Assembly (NCBI GenBank): GCA_024362935.1
Contig: JANCRA010000066.1
Coordinates: forward strand, 62,001 to 126,000
Length of the DNA: 64,000 nt
Source: Setophaga petechia
Taxonomy: Eukaryota; Chordata; Aves; Passeriformes; Parulidae
Direction: 5' to 3'
A model generated the notes under the pieces. It saw only the letters and a list, made by a program, of their open reading frames with translations. It did not search any database and was not told the origin of the DNA. Every line of letters starts with the position of its first letter. The first letter of the stretch is position 1. Below, in pieces: positions 25,201-36,192 of the stretch. The translations under genes were made by a program, and so were the position numbers.

Positions 25201-27364
25201 ATCCCACCCAAAACCTCCTGGTGTTGGCTCCCATATGCTGATGGTCCCCAGCCACCATCACCATTCCAGGGAAATGCGGAGATCTGCTTCTGAGCAGACG
25301 CCCAACGTGTCCCACCCTTCCCAGATGTCAGAGACTCGCAGCAAATCCTTTGACTACGGGAGCTTGTCGTCCACTCCTGCCTCCACCCCTGGGCCCTCCA
25401 CCTCCTCGGCCCCCCAGGAGAGGAGGAAATGCTTCCTGGTGCGGCAGGCGTCCCTCACCAGGCACCCCGAGCACGAGCCAGACCCGGCCCCGCTGGGTTG
25501 GCCAGACACAGAGGATACAGCTCTTTCTTCAAGTAAATCTCCTGCCACGAGTTTGCCCCATCAGCCAACCACGTCTTCCCCTTTGCCCTCTCACGGCACC
25601 TACCCGAGTGACAAGAGCCAGCCAAAGGACAGCCCCGAGCCATCCTACAGCCCGCCATACACAGAGGCTCTGCAGGTGTTCCACCACCCCGTGCCACAGC
25701 TGACGCTGCATGAGAAGCACTTCATGGCCCCTCAGGTCTCCATATTCCCCTACCAGCACCTCCTGCCGCAGCCGGGGCAGTCTGCAGAGCTCTTCGCTGC
25801 ACACACCATGTCTGACATCCTCTCTGCCCAGTTCTCCATGCCTCAGATCCCTCCCTCCATATTCCAGACCCCGCCACTGCCCCTCCCACAGACGCTCATC
25901 CACCCGGGCCCGCTCCACATCGCTCCTCCCTTGATGTCTCACCCCGCCGAGGTGTCCTTCAGGCACCCTTCGTTCCTGCCCGTGCACTACCCTGGCTCCT
26001 CCCCGATCCCCTCAGCCTTCTTCCTGCCTCTCCAGTCTCAGTTTGCCCTCCACTTGCCAGGTGATGCTGGTGGACATTTGCCACAGATCAAATCCAGTTT
26101 GTTCTCAGCAGCAGGAAGCTCCAGCCTGTCCCCGTGCACGGATTATGACTCGGACAGCAGGTTGCACCCTCTGACCTGCGCAGCGAGTCCTGCGCTGTCT
26201 GTCACCGTGACCCAGCTTGTTGTCCCTACCCGGACAGAGCCCATGGTGTCCCTGGTTGTCCCCGTCCGCATCCAGACCAACATGCCCTCCTACGGCAGCG
26301 CCATGTACACCACGCTCTCCCAGATCCTGGTCACGCAGTCCCAGTGCAGCTCCTCCACCATCGTCCTCCCCAAATTCGATGACCACCAGCCCAAGGGCGC
26401 CCTGGTGTGCAGCGCTGATGTCCATGGGCTGGGTTTCGACCTGGCCCAGATGATCACAGAGGAGCAGAGAAGCCTTTTCCAGAGCCCGTACCTGAGAGTT
26501 CCCCTGCCCTTACCAGAAAGAAAGGGCTACATGCCCCTCACCTGCCCCTCAGACAGCGTCCTCGGCCTGGAAGGGGGCCCCTCCACAGTTGGGGGCAGCA
26601 AAAGGATGCTGTCCCCAGCCGGCAGTTTGGAGCTGACCATGGAGACACAGCAGCAGAAAAGAGTGAAGGAGGAGGAAGTGTCTGAAGCAGAAGAAAAGCT
26701 GGAAGTGGTGAAGCCACCCAGTGCAGTAGAGGAAGGGAAAAAGCAGGATAAATCTCACTTCCTTGCAGAAAGCCAAGACAGGGTGGAGGTTGAGACACCA
26801 CCCAGCGTGTCCGTGGAGCAGTCGGAGCCAAAGGAAACCCCGAGCAGTTCCCAGCAGGCAGCGTCCCGGCCAGGTTCCCCGAGCTTTGAGGCACTGCAGG
26901 AGTACGAGCAGCCAGCTGGCAAACAGTTCCTCAGCCAGGAGCCTCTGCAGCCCGTCAAGAAGGAAGACTCCAAAGAACCGGTGGAGCAGCCTCCACCAAC
27001 CCCTGCCAGCACTGCCCCCGTGCCCGAGGGCGCCGCCGGCGCGGGGAAGGCTCGGGAAGGCACCGACACCAAGAAGGTCCTGCAGTTCCCCAGTCTCCAC
27101 ACAACCACTAATGTCAGTTGGTGCTATTTAAACTACATCAAGCCAAATCACACCCAGCAAGCGGATGGGCGCTCCTCGGTGTACGCCAGCTGGTGCATCA
27201 GCCTCTACAACCCCAACCTGCCCGGGGTGTCCACCAAGGCAGCCCTGGCCCTGCTGAGGTCCAAGCAGAAGGTGAGCAAGGAGACCTACACCATGGCCAC
27301 CGCACCGCGGCCTGAGGCGGGCAGGCTGGTCCCGGCCGGCTCCAGGAAGCCCAAAATGACCGAG
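22250..27364 (+). CDS. HIVEP3: HIVEP3 (Schnurri-3/KRC), large coding exon with start codon, residues 1-1705
   Basis: Large nuclear zinc-finger protein of the HIVEP/Schnurri family. Known family roles are binding kappaB-like and V(D)J signal motifs and acting as an adaptor in TRAF2/JNK, AP-1 and RUNX2/WWP1 control of immune and bone cells. Seen here: an N-terminus starting [20 protein letters not shown]; two C2H2 fingers (C193, C196, H209, H213 and C221, C224, H237, H241) joined by TGERPY; an acidic stretch at 273-286 (the ZAS module); a solitary CCHC finger (C660, C663, H676, C681); a basic KKKRLR cluster at 925-930; long Ser/Pro-rich segments; and a conserved block from about 1615 to the exon end. 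The ATG has G at -3 and +4, and an in-frame TGA lies upstream at 22088. The frame is intact for 5115 bp. The donor gtaatg follows GAG at phase 0. HIVEP1 and HIVEP2 are less likely because N-terminus and middle match HIVEP3. The human protein is about 2400 residues, so this exon supplies roughly 70 percent. Confidence 0.97.
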
Positions 27365-27370
27365 GTAATG
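27365..27370 (+). promoter_or_regulatory. HIVEP3: 5' splice donor of the HIVEP3 large exon, non-consensus
   Basis: The donor reads GAG|gtaatg. It has T at +5 instead of the usual G, so it is weaker than the next exon's donor. Phase 0 agrees with the exon starting at 34968. Reading through gives 51 extra codons to a TGA at 27518-27520. Confidence 0.85.
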
Positions 27371-28780
27371 CAATCCTATCTCTTCTTTCTCCTGATCCAT
27401 TTGGATGCGTGGGTAGCGGGGGCTGAGGGCCGGGGCGTAGCTGTGCTCAGCGTGGTCGGGGTGTACTCGTCCCGCTGGCGCTGGGGGAAGCGCCTGTTCT
27501 CAGTGAAGCTCTTAGAGTGAAGAGCCCAAACCCCACTGAAAGCCCAACCCAGGGGGCAGGAGAGCCTGCTCCCAGGCCAGGGTTCTGTTCTCCAGTTCCT
27601 ACTCGCTTTGTAGCCCAAAAAGTAGGAATCACCACCACCACCACCACCCCAGGAACCACCACAGCTCCAGCACAAAGGATTAGACTTCATTTGCATTTGT
27701 CTTGATATTTCAAACAGCTTTACAACTTCTTTTTTTTTTTCTTTTTTTCTTTTTTTTTTTTTAAACGCTGTTATAATTCCCTGCATTTTGCATGTTAGAA
27801 ATGAAGAAAAAGGATTACCTTGGGGAAATGGGATTCTGTCTGGTTGTGCATCTGCTCATCTCACATTAATGAACATGGAGAGGCATGCTTAAAAGTATTT
27901 AAAAATATTAAAGGGAGATTTGCAAGTGTATTTAGGTCCCTGAAGAAGCACAAAGGCTGACAGTGACATTTGTAAAAGTGCCTCAGCGGGTCAGACACAT
28001 TTTGTTAAACACCCCTGTGGTTTGGTCCCTTTGGTCCATAGCTGTCCACCTGCTTTTCCAGGTATTTAAGGATATTTTATGCCTGGTTTTAGAGTTAAGA
28101 TTTCACAGTGGCTTCCCAGGGGCAGGGCTCCCCCAAGGCATTGCCTACACGGGCACAGAAGTCTTTAAGACCCTCCTGTGAGCTGCCTAATTTTATGTAT
28201 CTCATTTTAAAGCCAGACTTTACCCTTCGTGCTTAATGCTGAACCAAACAGATCCCTTTAATCCAGATCATGTTCATGTAGATTAGCAAACAGAATCGCT
28301 CTAAAGATTTTGCAATTTGATATTCATCTCAAGTCAATTTATATTGATGGATTATTCATTTTATTTCTGTGTCATGAAATGAACTCTGAATATTAAATTT
28401 ATCATAATCGCTGCTGCAGCTGCTGCTTATAAATATGTCTTAAAATACACAGTAGAATTGCTTTGATTCAATAAATCTTTATTTCTATTCAGCATTTCCA
28501 TCACTCTCCTGCAGAAATCCAAGAGACAGATTTCTAGGGACACGGGGGCAGATAATTACCTGAGCAGTGCAATAACCACGCTGAGATTTATGCACTATTT
28601 CTCCAAGGGTTTTATCCGATTGGTGCCGTAGCACCCTGGATTTCAATCCCTAAAGGAAGTGCCTGTGCTGCTCTGAGCCCTGCTCTTTGCCATGGTGCTA
28701 AAACCCACACCCAGTGAGTGTCCAGAGGTACCAGACCCTCCCACCCCGAAGGGAAATGTTAAACAGGGGTTAAAGGGTTA
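27365..28780. other. HIVEP3: Repeat-poor start of the HIVEP3 intron
   Basis: Contains a CACCAC run (27630-27647), a poly-T tract (27728-27763) and unique-looking sequence. An AATAAA lies at 28470-28475. Nothing recognised is coding beyond the read-through tail to the TGA at 27518-27520. Confidence 0.5.
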
Positions 28781-28784
28781 AAGG

Positions 28785-29860
28785 GTTCAGCCCTCACTCA
28801 TCCAAACCCACATTTCACTGCATGCATTTCCCCCAAAGCCTCTAAACCCCCTCAGCCAACCCCTCCAAGCCGCTTGGTGGTGCAGGTTCAGGTTCCCATG
28901 GCTCAATTTACAAAAGGCAGAGTTCACCCTGCCCAGTTCATCTGGAACCAGCAGATCCCAAACCCAGCCCTCCTCCCGTGTGGCTGGCAGAGCCCTGAGA
29001 GCTGCAGCGGAGATAAATGGAATTCTTTCCAAGCATAGCACTAATTTGTGATCAGTGGGGGTGAAATCCTCTGTGCAGGGTGTAAAACACGGGTGGGGAA
29101 GCAGAATCTGCCCAGTTGTGGGCAGTTCACCCTGCCCTGTTCACCTGGAACCAGAGGATCCCAAACCCAGCCCTGCTCCCCACGTGGCTGGCAGAGCCCT
29201 GAGAGCTGCAGCTGAGATAAATGGAGTTCTTTCCAAGCACAGCACCAATTTGTGATCAATGGGAGTGAAATCCTCTGTGCAGGGTGGGGAAGCAGCAGCT
29301 GCCAGGACGTTCAGCCCTCACTCATCCAAACCCACATTTCTCTGCATGCATTTCCCCCAAAGCCTCTAAACCCCCTCAGCCAACCCCTCCAAGCTGCCTG
29401 GTGGTGCAGGTTCAGGTTCCCGTGGCTCAATTTACAAAAGGCAGAGTTCACCCTGCCCAGTTCACCTGGATCCTAAACCCAGCCCTGCTCCCACATGGCT
29501 GGCAGAGCCCTGAGAGCTGCAGCAGAGATAAACCGAATTCTTTTGCCAAGCACAACACCAATTTGTGATCAGTGGGGGTGAAATCCTCCATGCAGGGTGT
29601 AAAACACGGGAGGGGAAGCAGAATCTTCCCAGTTGTGGGCAGTTCACCCTGCCCTGTTCACCTGGAACCAGTGGATCCCAAACCCAGCCCTGCTCCCCAC
29701 GTGGCTGGCAGAGCCCTGAGAGCTGCAGCAGAGATAAAAGGGATTGTTGCCAAGCACAGCACCAATTTGTGATCAGTGGGGGTGAAATCCTCCATGCAGG
29801 GTGTAAAACACGGGTGGGGAAGCAGCAGCTGCCAGGACGTGCAGCAGCAGTAGCATCACT
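28785..29860. repeat. Tandem array of about 200-310-bp units (four copies)
   Basis: The units share gttcaccctgccc, ggctggcagagccctgagag, aatttgtgatcagtgggggt and ctgcagggtgtaaaacacgg-like blocks. The aatttgtgatca block recurs near 29042, 29248, 29559 and 29765. Two of the units carry an extra block starting ccctcactcatccaaaccca. Confidence 0.9.
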
Positions 29861-30820
29861 CCAGGGTTGGAGCCCAGCCCTCAGCTAACTCTGCTCTGGC
29901 TCCTTGCCCTCCATATTCCCTCCTTCATGTAACTCCAGGGTGTCAGTTCCTCCCAGGAGATGTAAAAAGCTCTGGTGTTTTGTACAGTTATGCATGCAGC
30001 AAACAGTAGTTCTGTACGTGCTGTCTCCGTCCTTGGCTTGGGGTTTCAATTTTCAGTGGGATTTGCTGAGCAGAAAATTCTGGAATTGTGGAGTGGCTGC
30101 GGGCTCCAGCGTGCATGTAGGGATGGCTGGTGACACTGTACTGGGGCTTGCACTCTCTGTAAATTCCAACAAGACTGTAAAAGGGGATAGTAGTGACTGT
30201 ATGATTTTGGCTCTCTGGTGCCTTTCATCTGTCAATGTTTTTGTGCTTTCAAAAGTTGCAATAAATAAACCTCGTGCTACATCTAGCAAGTCAATTGTTT
30301 TGTATTCCTCAGTAAACCTGGGAAGGTTGTCCCTAGCAGTGCTCTGAGCCTGTAGCTCCCATCAGGAGGTGAAGTCACAACCCTAAAAGTTTAATTTTTG
30401 AGGGTTCTGAGTGTCTCCTGCTGCTGATTTCCTCACTGTCATCTCCATGCCCACAGCCACCAGCTCGAGACCATTCCTGCTGTTAAATGGCTCAAATGGC
30501 TTCTGACACTGTTCTGCCCTGGGCCTTTTGTCATTAAATTCCTGGCACTTTTAGGGACACAGGACTGCACAGGGACCATTCCCAGGAGGCTTCTAAGATG
30601 GGTGTGTGGATGGTGTGGCCATGGGGCTGACCTGGCCCCAAGCCCTGGGTGCATTTAATGCTCTGAGCTGAGCTCCTGAAATTCCTGGGCAGATTTGAAA
30701 TGCTTGACCCCAGTTTTGCAAAGCAACTTTTGAATGAGTCTATCCCTCCTCCTGCTGAGCATCCCATGGCACTTCCAGAAGCTCGGGGGTCTGGGTTATA
30801 TCCCACTGGATTCTGTGGAT
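29861..30820. other. Intron, nothing recognised
   Basis: No gene or repeat family was recognised. Confidence 0.4.
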
Positions 30821-30824
30821 TCAG

Positions 30825-31022
30825 TTGGAGCTGCTCACTCTGTGGCTTCCCCCAAAATTCCCCCTGGATTCTTGGAGCTGCTCACTTTGTGGCTTCCCCC
30901 AAAACTCCCCCTGGATTCTGTAGGACTCTGTTGGAGCTGCTCACTCTGTGGCTTCCCCCAGAATTCCCCCTGGATTCTGTAGGACCCAGTTGGAGCTGCT
31001 CACTCTGTGGCTTCTCCCAAAA
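30825..31022. repeat. Short minisatellite (GAGCTGCTCACTCTGTGGCT)
   Basis: Four copies of a 45-62-bp unit that joins ttggagctgctcactctgtg to cccccaaaattccccctgga. Confidence 0.88.
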
Positions 31023-31369
31023 CCAGGGGAGACAAGGAGGCTCCACTGGGGTGATTCATCCCCTACAGCCCAGGCTGAGGTGAGGCAGGTGAATCACCTG
31101 GGCAGCTGCCACTGCTGCCAGCCAGAGCCAAGGGTGCCCAGCTCTGCTTCATCCTTCAGGGATGCCTGAAGGCCAAAACCCCTCTGAAAACTGCTCTCAG
31201 CTGCCTGCAGCCTTCCACCAATTACAGAGAATGTGAGGATATGGATCCAGGATCCTCATCCAGGACATGGATTCAGCTGGATGCCAGAGTGACTGTGTGA
31301 GAAGTGATCTGGGGGAAAAGCTCTGATTTCCTTTCTCTGGAGATCCCTGGGTTTGTCCTCTTGGGCTGT

Positions 31370-32360
31370 AGGGGACCAACATCCCAACATTTCATTCCAG
31401 GTTGGAGAGCTCTCCCTGGCTTTGTACTGTTGGGATTTAGGGAGCCACATCCCATTATTTCATTCCAGGTTGGAGAGCTCAACTGCATTTTTTTGTTAGG
31501 ATTTAGAGGAGCAACACCCCAACGTTTCATTCCAGGCTGGGGAGCTCTCCCTGGCTTTGTCCCAGGATTTAGGGGGCAACATCCCAATATTCCATTCCAG
31601 GTGTGGAGAGCTCTCCTGGGGAAGGCCTATTAGGATCTAGGGGGCTAAATCCTTTTAGGGGGCTAAATCCTATTAGAATTCCAGGTTGGAGAGCTCACCT
31701 GCATTTGTTTTGTAAGGATTTAGAGGGCAACATCCCATTATTCCATTCCAGGTGTGGAGAGCTCTCCCTGGCTTTGTCCCAGGATTTAGGACATCCCAAC
31801 ATTTCATTCCAGATTGGAGAGCTCTGCCTAGCTTTGTCCTGTTGGTATTTAGAGGGCAACATCCCATTATTTCATTCCAGGTGTGCAGAGCTTTCCCTGG
31901 GTTTTTCCTGTTGGGATTTAGGGGGCAACATCCCATTATTTCATTCCAGGTGTGCAGAGCTTTCCCTGGGTATGTCCTATTAGGATTTAGGGGGCAATAT
32001 TCCAAAATTCCATTCCAGGTGTGCAGAGCTCTCCCTGGGTTTGTCCTGTTAGTATGTAGGACATCCCAGCATTTCATTCCAGGTGGAGAAATCTCTCCCT
32101 GGCTTTGTCCTGTTAGGATTTAGGACACTGCAACATTTCATTCCAGGTGTGGAGAGCCCTCCCTGGGTATGTCCTGTTAGGATTTAGAGGGTAGCATCCC
32201 AGCATTTCATTCCAGGTGTGCAGAGCTCTCCCTGGCTTTCTCCTGTTAGGATTTAGGACATCCCAGCATTTCATTCCAGGTGTGCAGAGCTCTCCCTGGG
32301 TTTCTCCTGTTAGGATTTAGGACATCCCAACATTTCATTCCAGGTGTGGGGAGCTGTCCC
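31370..32360. repeat. About 70-bp minisatellite (CATTTCATTCCAGGTGTG)
   Basis: About 14 variable units contain gagctctccctggctttgtc, ctgttaggatttag and catcccaacatttcattcca. Unit length varies by insertion of ggggcaacatccc. Confidence 0.93.
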
Positions 32361-33313
32361 TCATCCCACCCACAGAGGCAGCTTTGATGTTCAGGTCCAT
32401 CCTATAATAAACAACGCTCATCGTGTAGGTGAGGTGTTAGGGCATGACTTAAACCTTGGGCTGGACAAGGCTTAGACACAAAATCCCCTCAACAAGTGGC
32501 AATTTAACAGTGAAAAAGCAGATTTTTCCCTGGGAATGTGTGGGGAGGTTGAGGATTCTTTTCTCCCGTGGGTTTTGTGGCTTTCTCTGGGCTGTGCCCT
32601 TGGCAGCGTGGTTCAGTGGAAGGAAATCACCCAGGAATGCTGATTTATGTCAGGCTGAGGTGGCTGAAACCCAGATTTGTGTGAATGTGTGTGAATGTGG
32701 GGGAGACCCAGAGGTTCAGTGTATGAATTCTGCAGATTCCCCCTCTCCAGACCTTTCAGATGTGCATTTCAGAGAGAGCATTTTCCAGCGACAGAGGTTT
32801 GGGAACAGACACCCCACATGCTCAGGGTCACCCCAGCCACCACACTTCTCTTCATCCTTCATTTTTCCAGGTGGCAAGAGCTGGATAACCTGGAGGGAGC
32901 AATTAAAAATTTTCTGAGATGCAGGAATATTTTTTGTGTTGACAGTGACAAAATTATCCTTTGTCTCCTTAAAAAGGAAAAAAGCCCAAAAGTTTCTTTC
33001 CTCAATTAGCAAAAAAGACACTTCATAAGACCTAAGAAACTTCACCTCAAACCTAAGGATAGCAAATTTGACACAAGCCAAAAAATTTACTAGAAAAAGA
33101 AGAAAACAAAGAAACTAATTGCTTTTGTGAAGTGTTTTACCAAGACCAAGAACCTCTTGCACCTAGCTCGGTTTTTCTCTCTAAAGAATTTTGTTATTTT
33201 GCCTTTTATGAAAACTTTTTTATTTCCAACACTACCACAAAAGCCATCCTGATAATTTTATGCTTTCTAAAGTAGCTGAGCTATCTTAAGTGTGATATAA
33301 ATCTCCAAAAACT
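32361..33313. other. Intron, nothing recognised
   Basis: Becomes AT-rich from about 32880. No gene was recognised. Confidence 0.4.
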
Positions 33314-34447
33314 TGTGAGACCTTGGTGGAACCCAGGAAATTCCTCTGAGTACCCTGGAGGATTAAAGGCCCTGGCAGGGGGCTCAGAGACCTTGGCACA
33401 GAGTTAAAAACACCTGTGCCTTTGATTTTAGCCCATGGAAACAATTCCCAACTTTGTGTGAGGAGTTACAAGCCACAAGAGTTTGAGTAGAATGAGAGTG
33501 AATTTGTCACAGGATGAAAAAGTAGAATTTTTGGGTTTTTAGAATGGGGGTTCAGGAGGCAAGATGGAGGAATCTGGGGGTGTCCTGTCCTTCTTCTTCT
33601 CCTTCTTCTTGTGCTCCATCTTCTGCTGTGATGGTGACACTTCTGGGTTGGTTTAGAGTAGAGACAGACTGTCTAACATAGGTGATAGGTATTGGAAATT
33701 ATTGTAAATAAAGTACAGGTAGTTCTTAGTATAAAAAGATAACATCACCCCAAGGGCGGTCAGTGTTCCACAACCCAACCTGCCAGACAGACCTCGGTGG
33801 GTCAGAAAAAGGATGTGTCAGGAAAATGAATCCACAAACACCAGAGGTTTATCCAAAAAGGAGACAGAGGAGTCCTGGAACTTTATTCCAATCAAGGCAG
33901 AGGCCATGGGGCATCCCCTGGGTCTCTCCAATTTTGGAGGATGCAGCCTCCTTTTTATCCCAATTTCCAGCTGCATTTCCCTTCTCTCTTTCCCCATTTC
34001 TGAGGTACTTGAGAGGCTCAGACTTCCCAATATGCCTGATGCTAAAGATTCCCTTCCAATTTATAACCCTCCCTTTTGATTGTTAATTCTTTTGGAATTT
34101 AGGGGTTTTTCTTCCCCATTGTTTCTTTCATCTCTCAATGTCCAATTTCATTTAGCAGCCAACCTACAGTTTATTTGTAAAAGCAAATATCTTTCTCCAT
34201 TCATCAATCAGTGGAATCCTTCCCATTGTTTCTTTTATCTCCCAGTGCTGGTTTTATCCACCAGCAGACCCACAGCTGGTTTATAAAGACAAATCCACTA
34301 TTCCTCTCAAATGTTATAGATAAGAAATAATAAACAACCTTGAAAAGCAGAACAGAGGAATCCTGACTCCTTCTTTGGTCTTGGGGCTGGGAAAAAAGAG
34401 ACTTTCTAACACCTTGTGGTCATCTTGACACCAGAGAGACCCCATCA
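33314..34447 (+). mobile_element. Solo LTR related to the 2765 copy, interrupted by another LTR
   Basis: It aligns with 2765-3391 from TGTGAGACC through agatggagg, tccatcttctgctgtgatgg, aataaacaaccttga and tgactccttctt, to an end near ccccatca. The flanks aaaact and agacct are a possible decayed 6-bp duplication. It is more diverged than the first copy. Its own sequence is split by an insertion at about 33816-34309. Confidence 0.82.
33816..34309 (-). mobile_element. Nested LTR inside the 33314 LTR
   Basis: About 494 bp absent from the sister copy at 2765 interrupt the host LTR. It begins TGTCAGGAAAATG and ends near CCTCTCA. The + strand shows ctttattcc near the left end, so an AATAAA lies on the - strand, consistent with - orientation. 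Exact ends and the target duplication are unresolved (gatg/aatg candidates). Confidence 0.72.
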
Positions 34448-34511
34448 AGACCTGGCTCAAAAAGGCCCCTATATCAGTCAGGGGTCACAGCAAATCCCCC
34501 ACAACTCTGAG

Positions 34512-34840
34512 GACCCCAAATGCAGCAGCAAGTCCCCAAATGCAGCAGCAGGGCCCCAAATGCAGCAGCAGGGCTCCAAATCCATCATCAGGGCCCCAAA
34601 TGCAGCAGCAGGGCCCCAAATGCAGCAGCAAGGCCCCAAATGCAGCAGCAGGGCCCCAAATGCAGCAGCAGGGCCCCAAATCCATCATCAGGGCCCCAAA
34701 TGCAGCAGCAAGGCCCCAAATCCATCATCAGGGCCCCAAATGCAGCAGCAGGGCCCCAAATCCATCATCAGGGCCCCAAATGCAGCAGCAAGGCCCCAAA
34801 TGCAGCAGCAGGGCCCCAAACCCAGCAGCAGGGCCCCATT
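34512..34840. repeat. 20-bp minisatellite (GGGCCCCAAATGCAGCAGCA)
   Basis: About 16 tandem copies of GGGCCCCAAATGCAGCAGCA, with five carrying CCATCATCA in place of GCAGCAGCA. It ends about 130 bp upstream of the HIVEP3 146-bp exon. Confidence 0.95.
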
Positions 34841-34930
34841 TGTTGGGGGGGTGCCCCAATTCCAGCCCCTGGAGTCAGCACTGGCTCTGCTGGGGCTGTT
34901 TGCTCTGTGTGTCCTGCCTGTGATTCTGTC

Positions 34931-34967
34931 TGTAATCATGGATTGTTTTGCTCTTTTGGGGAGATAG
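34931..34967 (+). promoter_or_regulatory. HIVEP3: 3' splice acceptor region of the HIVEP3 146-bp exon
   Basis: A T-rich segment (gattgttttgctcttttgg) precedes gagatag and the exon. A branch-point-like taatcat lies about 30 bases upstream. The tract is interrupted by purines just before the AG, so the site is modest in strength. Confidence 0.75.
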
Positions 34968-35113
34968 GTTCATTTGCCTTCGCTCCTTTCTAATGAAGGT
35001 CGAAAAGATATAACTAGAGCTGAGAAGGAAGAGGAGAAAAGGGGAAAATCAGAAGAAGAGGCTCTTGTGACCAAGCGAGGGGAGCCGGTGAGGATCAAGA
35101 TCTTTGAAGGAGG
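34968..35113 (+). CDS. HIVEP3: HIVEP3, next coding exon (48 codons plus 2 nt)
   Basis: This internal exon continues the frame of the large exon across a 7603-bp intron. It follows an AG acceptor (ttggggagatag) and starts at phase 0. It encodes [20 protein letters not shown], a Glu/Lys-rich stretch, and then [13 protein letters not shown]. This matches the linker that precedes the second ZAS zinc-finger pair in HIVEP3 proteins. It ends two bases into a Gly codon before a strong donor (gtgagtg at 35114). The charged [13 protein letters not shown] segment is probably a flexible linker. The exon with the second finger pair is not seen downstream in the window. The match in length, phase and sequence to the known linker makes the call firm, although no transcript evidence is available. 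Confidence 0.94.
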
Positions 35114-35119
35114 GTGAGT
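35114..35119 (+). promoter_or_regulatory. HIVEP3: 5' splice donor of the HIVEP3 146-bp exon
   Basis: The donor reads AGG|gtgagt, a near-perfect consensus. It interrupts a Gly codon after its second base. Confidence 0.9.
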
Positions 35120-36187
35120 GTCTCATTTTATTTCTCTTCTTGTGTCTCACACTTGTGTGGAGTTGTTACAATGATGGCAAGGTGCCACTGGAGGTGAGCA
35201 GATGGAGCTGGATTTCAGTTTGTTTTCCACAGCCACTGTTAGAAAACTCAGCCCTCCAGATCTGGAGTGCATTAATTTCCTATTTTTGAGCTGTCTTTAA
35301 GTCAGCAGTCACCTGGATCTTTTTTCTGAGTGGGTGGTGGAGTGAAGAGCACAAATCCATCTCGCAGCTGTCTCTGAGGTGATGCGGGTGCTCTCTGTAT
35401 CTCCTCAATCTTTCCAGAGCCTTCTCCTGCAAATGATGTTCCTGATGGTTGCTCCCATTCTGAGGAGGGTCTGGGCAGGTCTTTCCTGATGCCTGGGGTT
35501 TGGGTGGGAACTAAAAAAGCATTTTGTTCGTGTGATTTCCATCCCACCCAACTGAAATAGCTCAAACCAGAATGGATGCAAGGCCTTAATTTGATGTGCA
35601 TCTTAAACCTGGGCTCCAGGTAATTCCAGAGAGCACCTCAGGAATTAGCACTGGTCTAAAGCTGCTGTTTATTTCTTTAAAATTTTAAAAAATAGCTCAC
35701 AAGAAATGTGTCTGTGGGTTGCAATTGAATATCATCCTTCCTGGGTGTTGCAGAGAGGGCCAAATTGGTGCAAGCACTTTCCAGCAGGATTTATCAGTTC
35801 TGTTGGGTGCCCTTGGTTTCTGTGTGTTAGAAAAAGGCTTTAATGAGGCTGTGCTTGTGGTTTTTCTGCTGTTACCAGATGAAGTTTGCTTTTCTTTTAA
35901 AATACCCTGTTGCAGATGGTCAAACTAGCAAAGCAAGAGGGAAGATCAGTGCCTGGGGACAGGACAGCTGCTTGTTGGTCAGGAGAGCTCAGCTCTGCCC
36001 CAGCTGTGGGCTCTGTGTGCCCAGCTCAGGTTTGGGCAGGGATGGGGGATGCAACGAACAAAACAGGGCCAGCCCTGCCGTGGCTGTGGCCTGACTTGGC
36101 TCAGGGAGCAGCAGAATGAGAGATCTGAGGGGCTCAGGAAAACTCTGTCACCCTCCTGTGGCAGATGGGACCCCTGGGAGCCACTGG
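35120..36187. other. HIVEP3: Start of the long downstream intron, nothing recognised
   Basis: No gene or known repeat was recognised. Confidence 0.4.
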
Positions 36188-36192
36188 GATGG

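Noticed and set aside
22343..27400. Many long antisense and alternate-frame ORFs in the HIVEP3 exon
   Set aside because: Shadows of the GC-rich HIVEP3 frame with no domain of their own.
27365..27520. The last 51 codons of the long 1756-codon ORF as normal coding sequence
   Set aside because: The frame crosses the splice donor at 27365, and the known linker sequence resumes at 34968. It is treated as intron, with the isoform possibility noted separately.
34416..34993. Gln/Ser/Pro-rich ORF running up to the HIVEP3 146-bp exon
   Set aside because: It is generated by the 20-bp minisatellite and is not in agreement with the exon's frame and acceptor.
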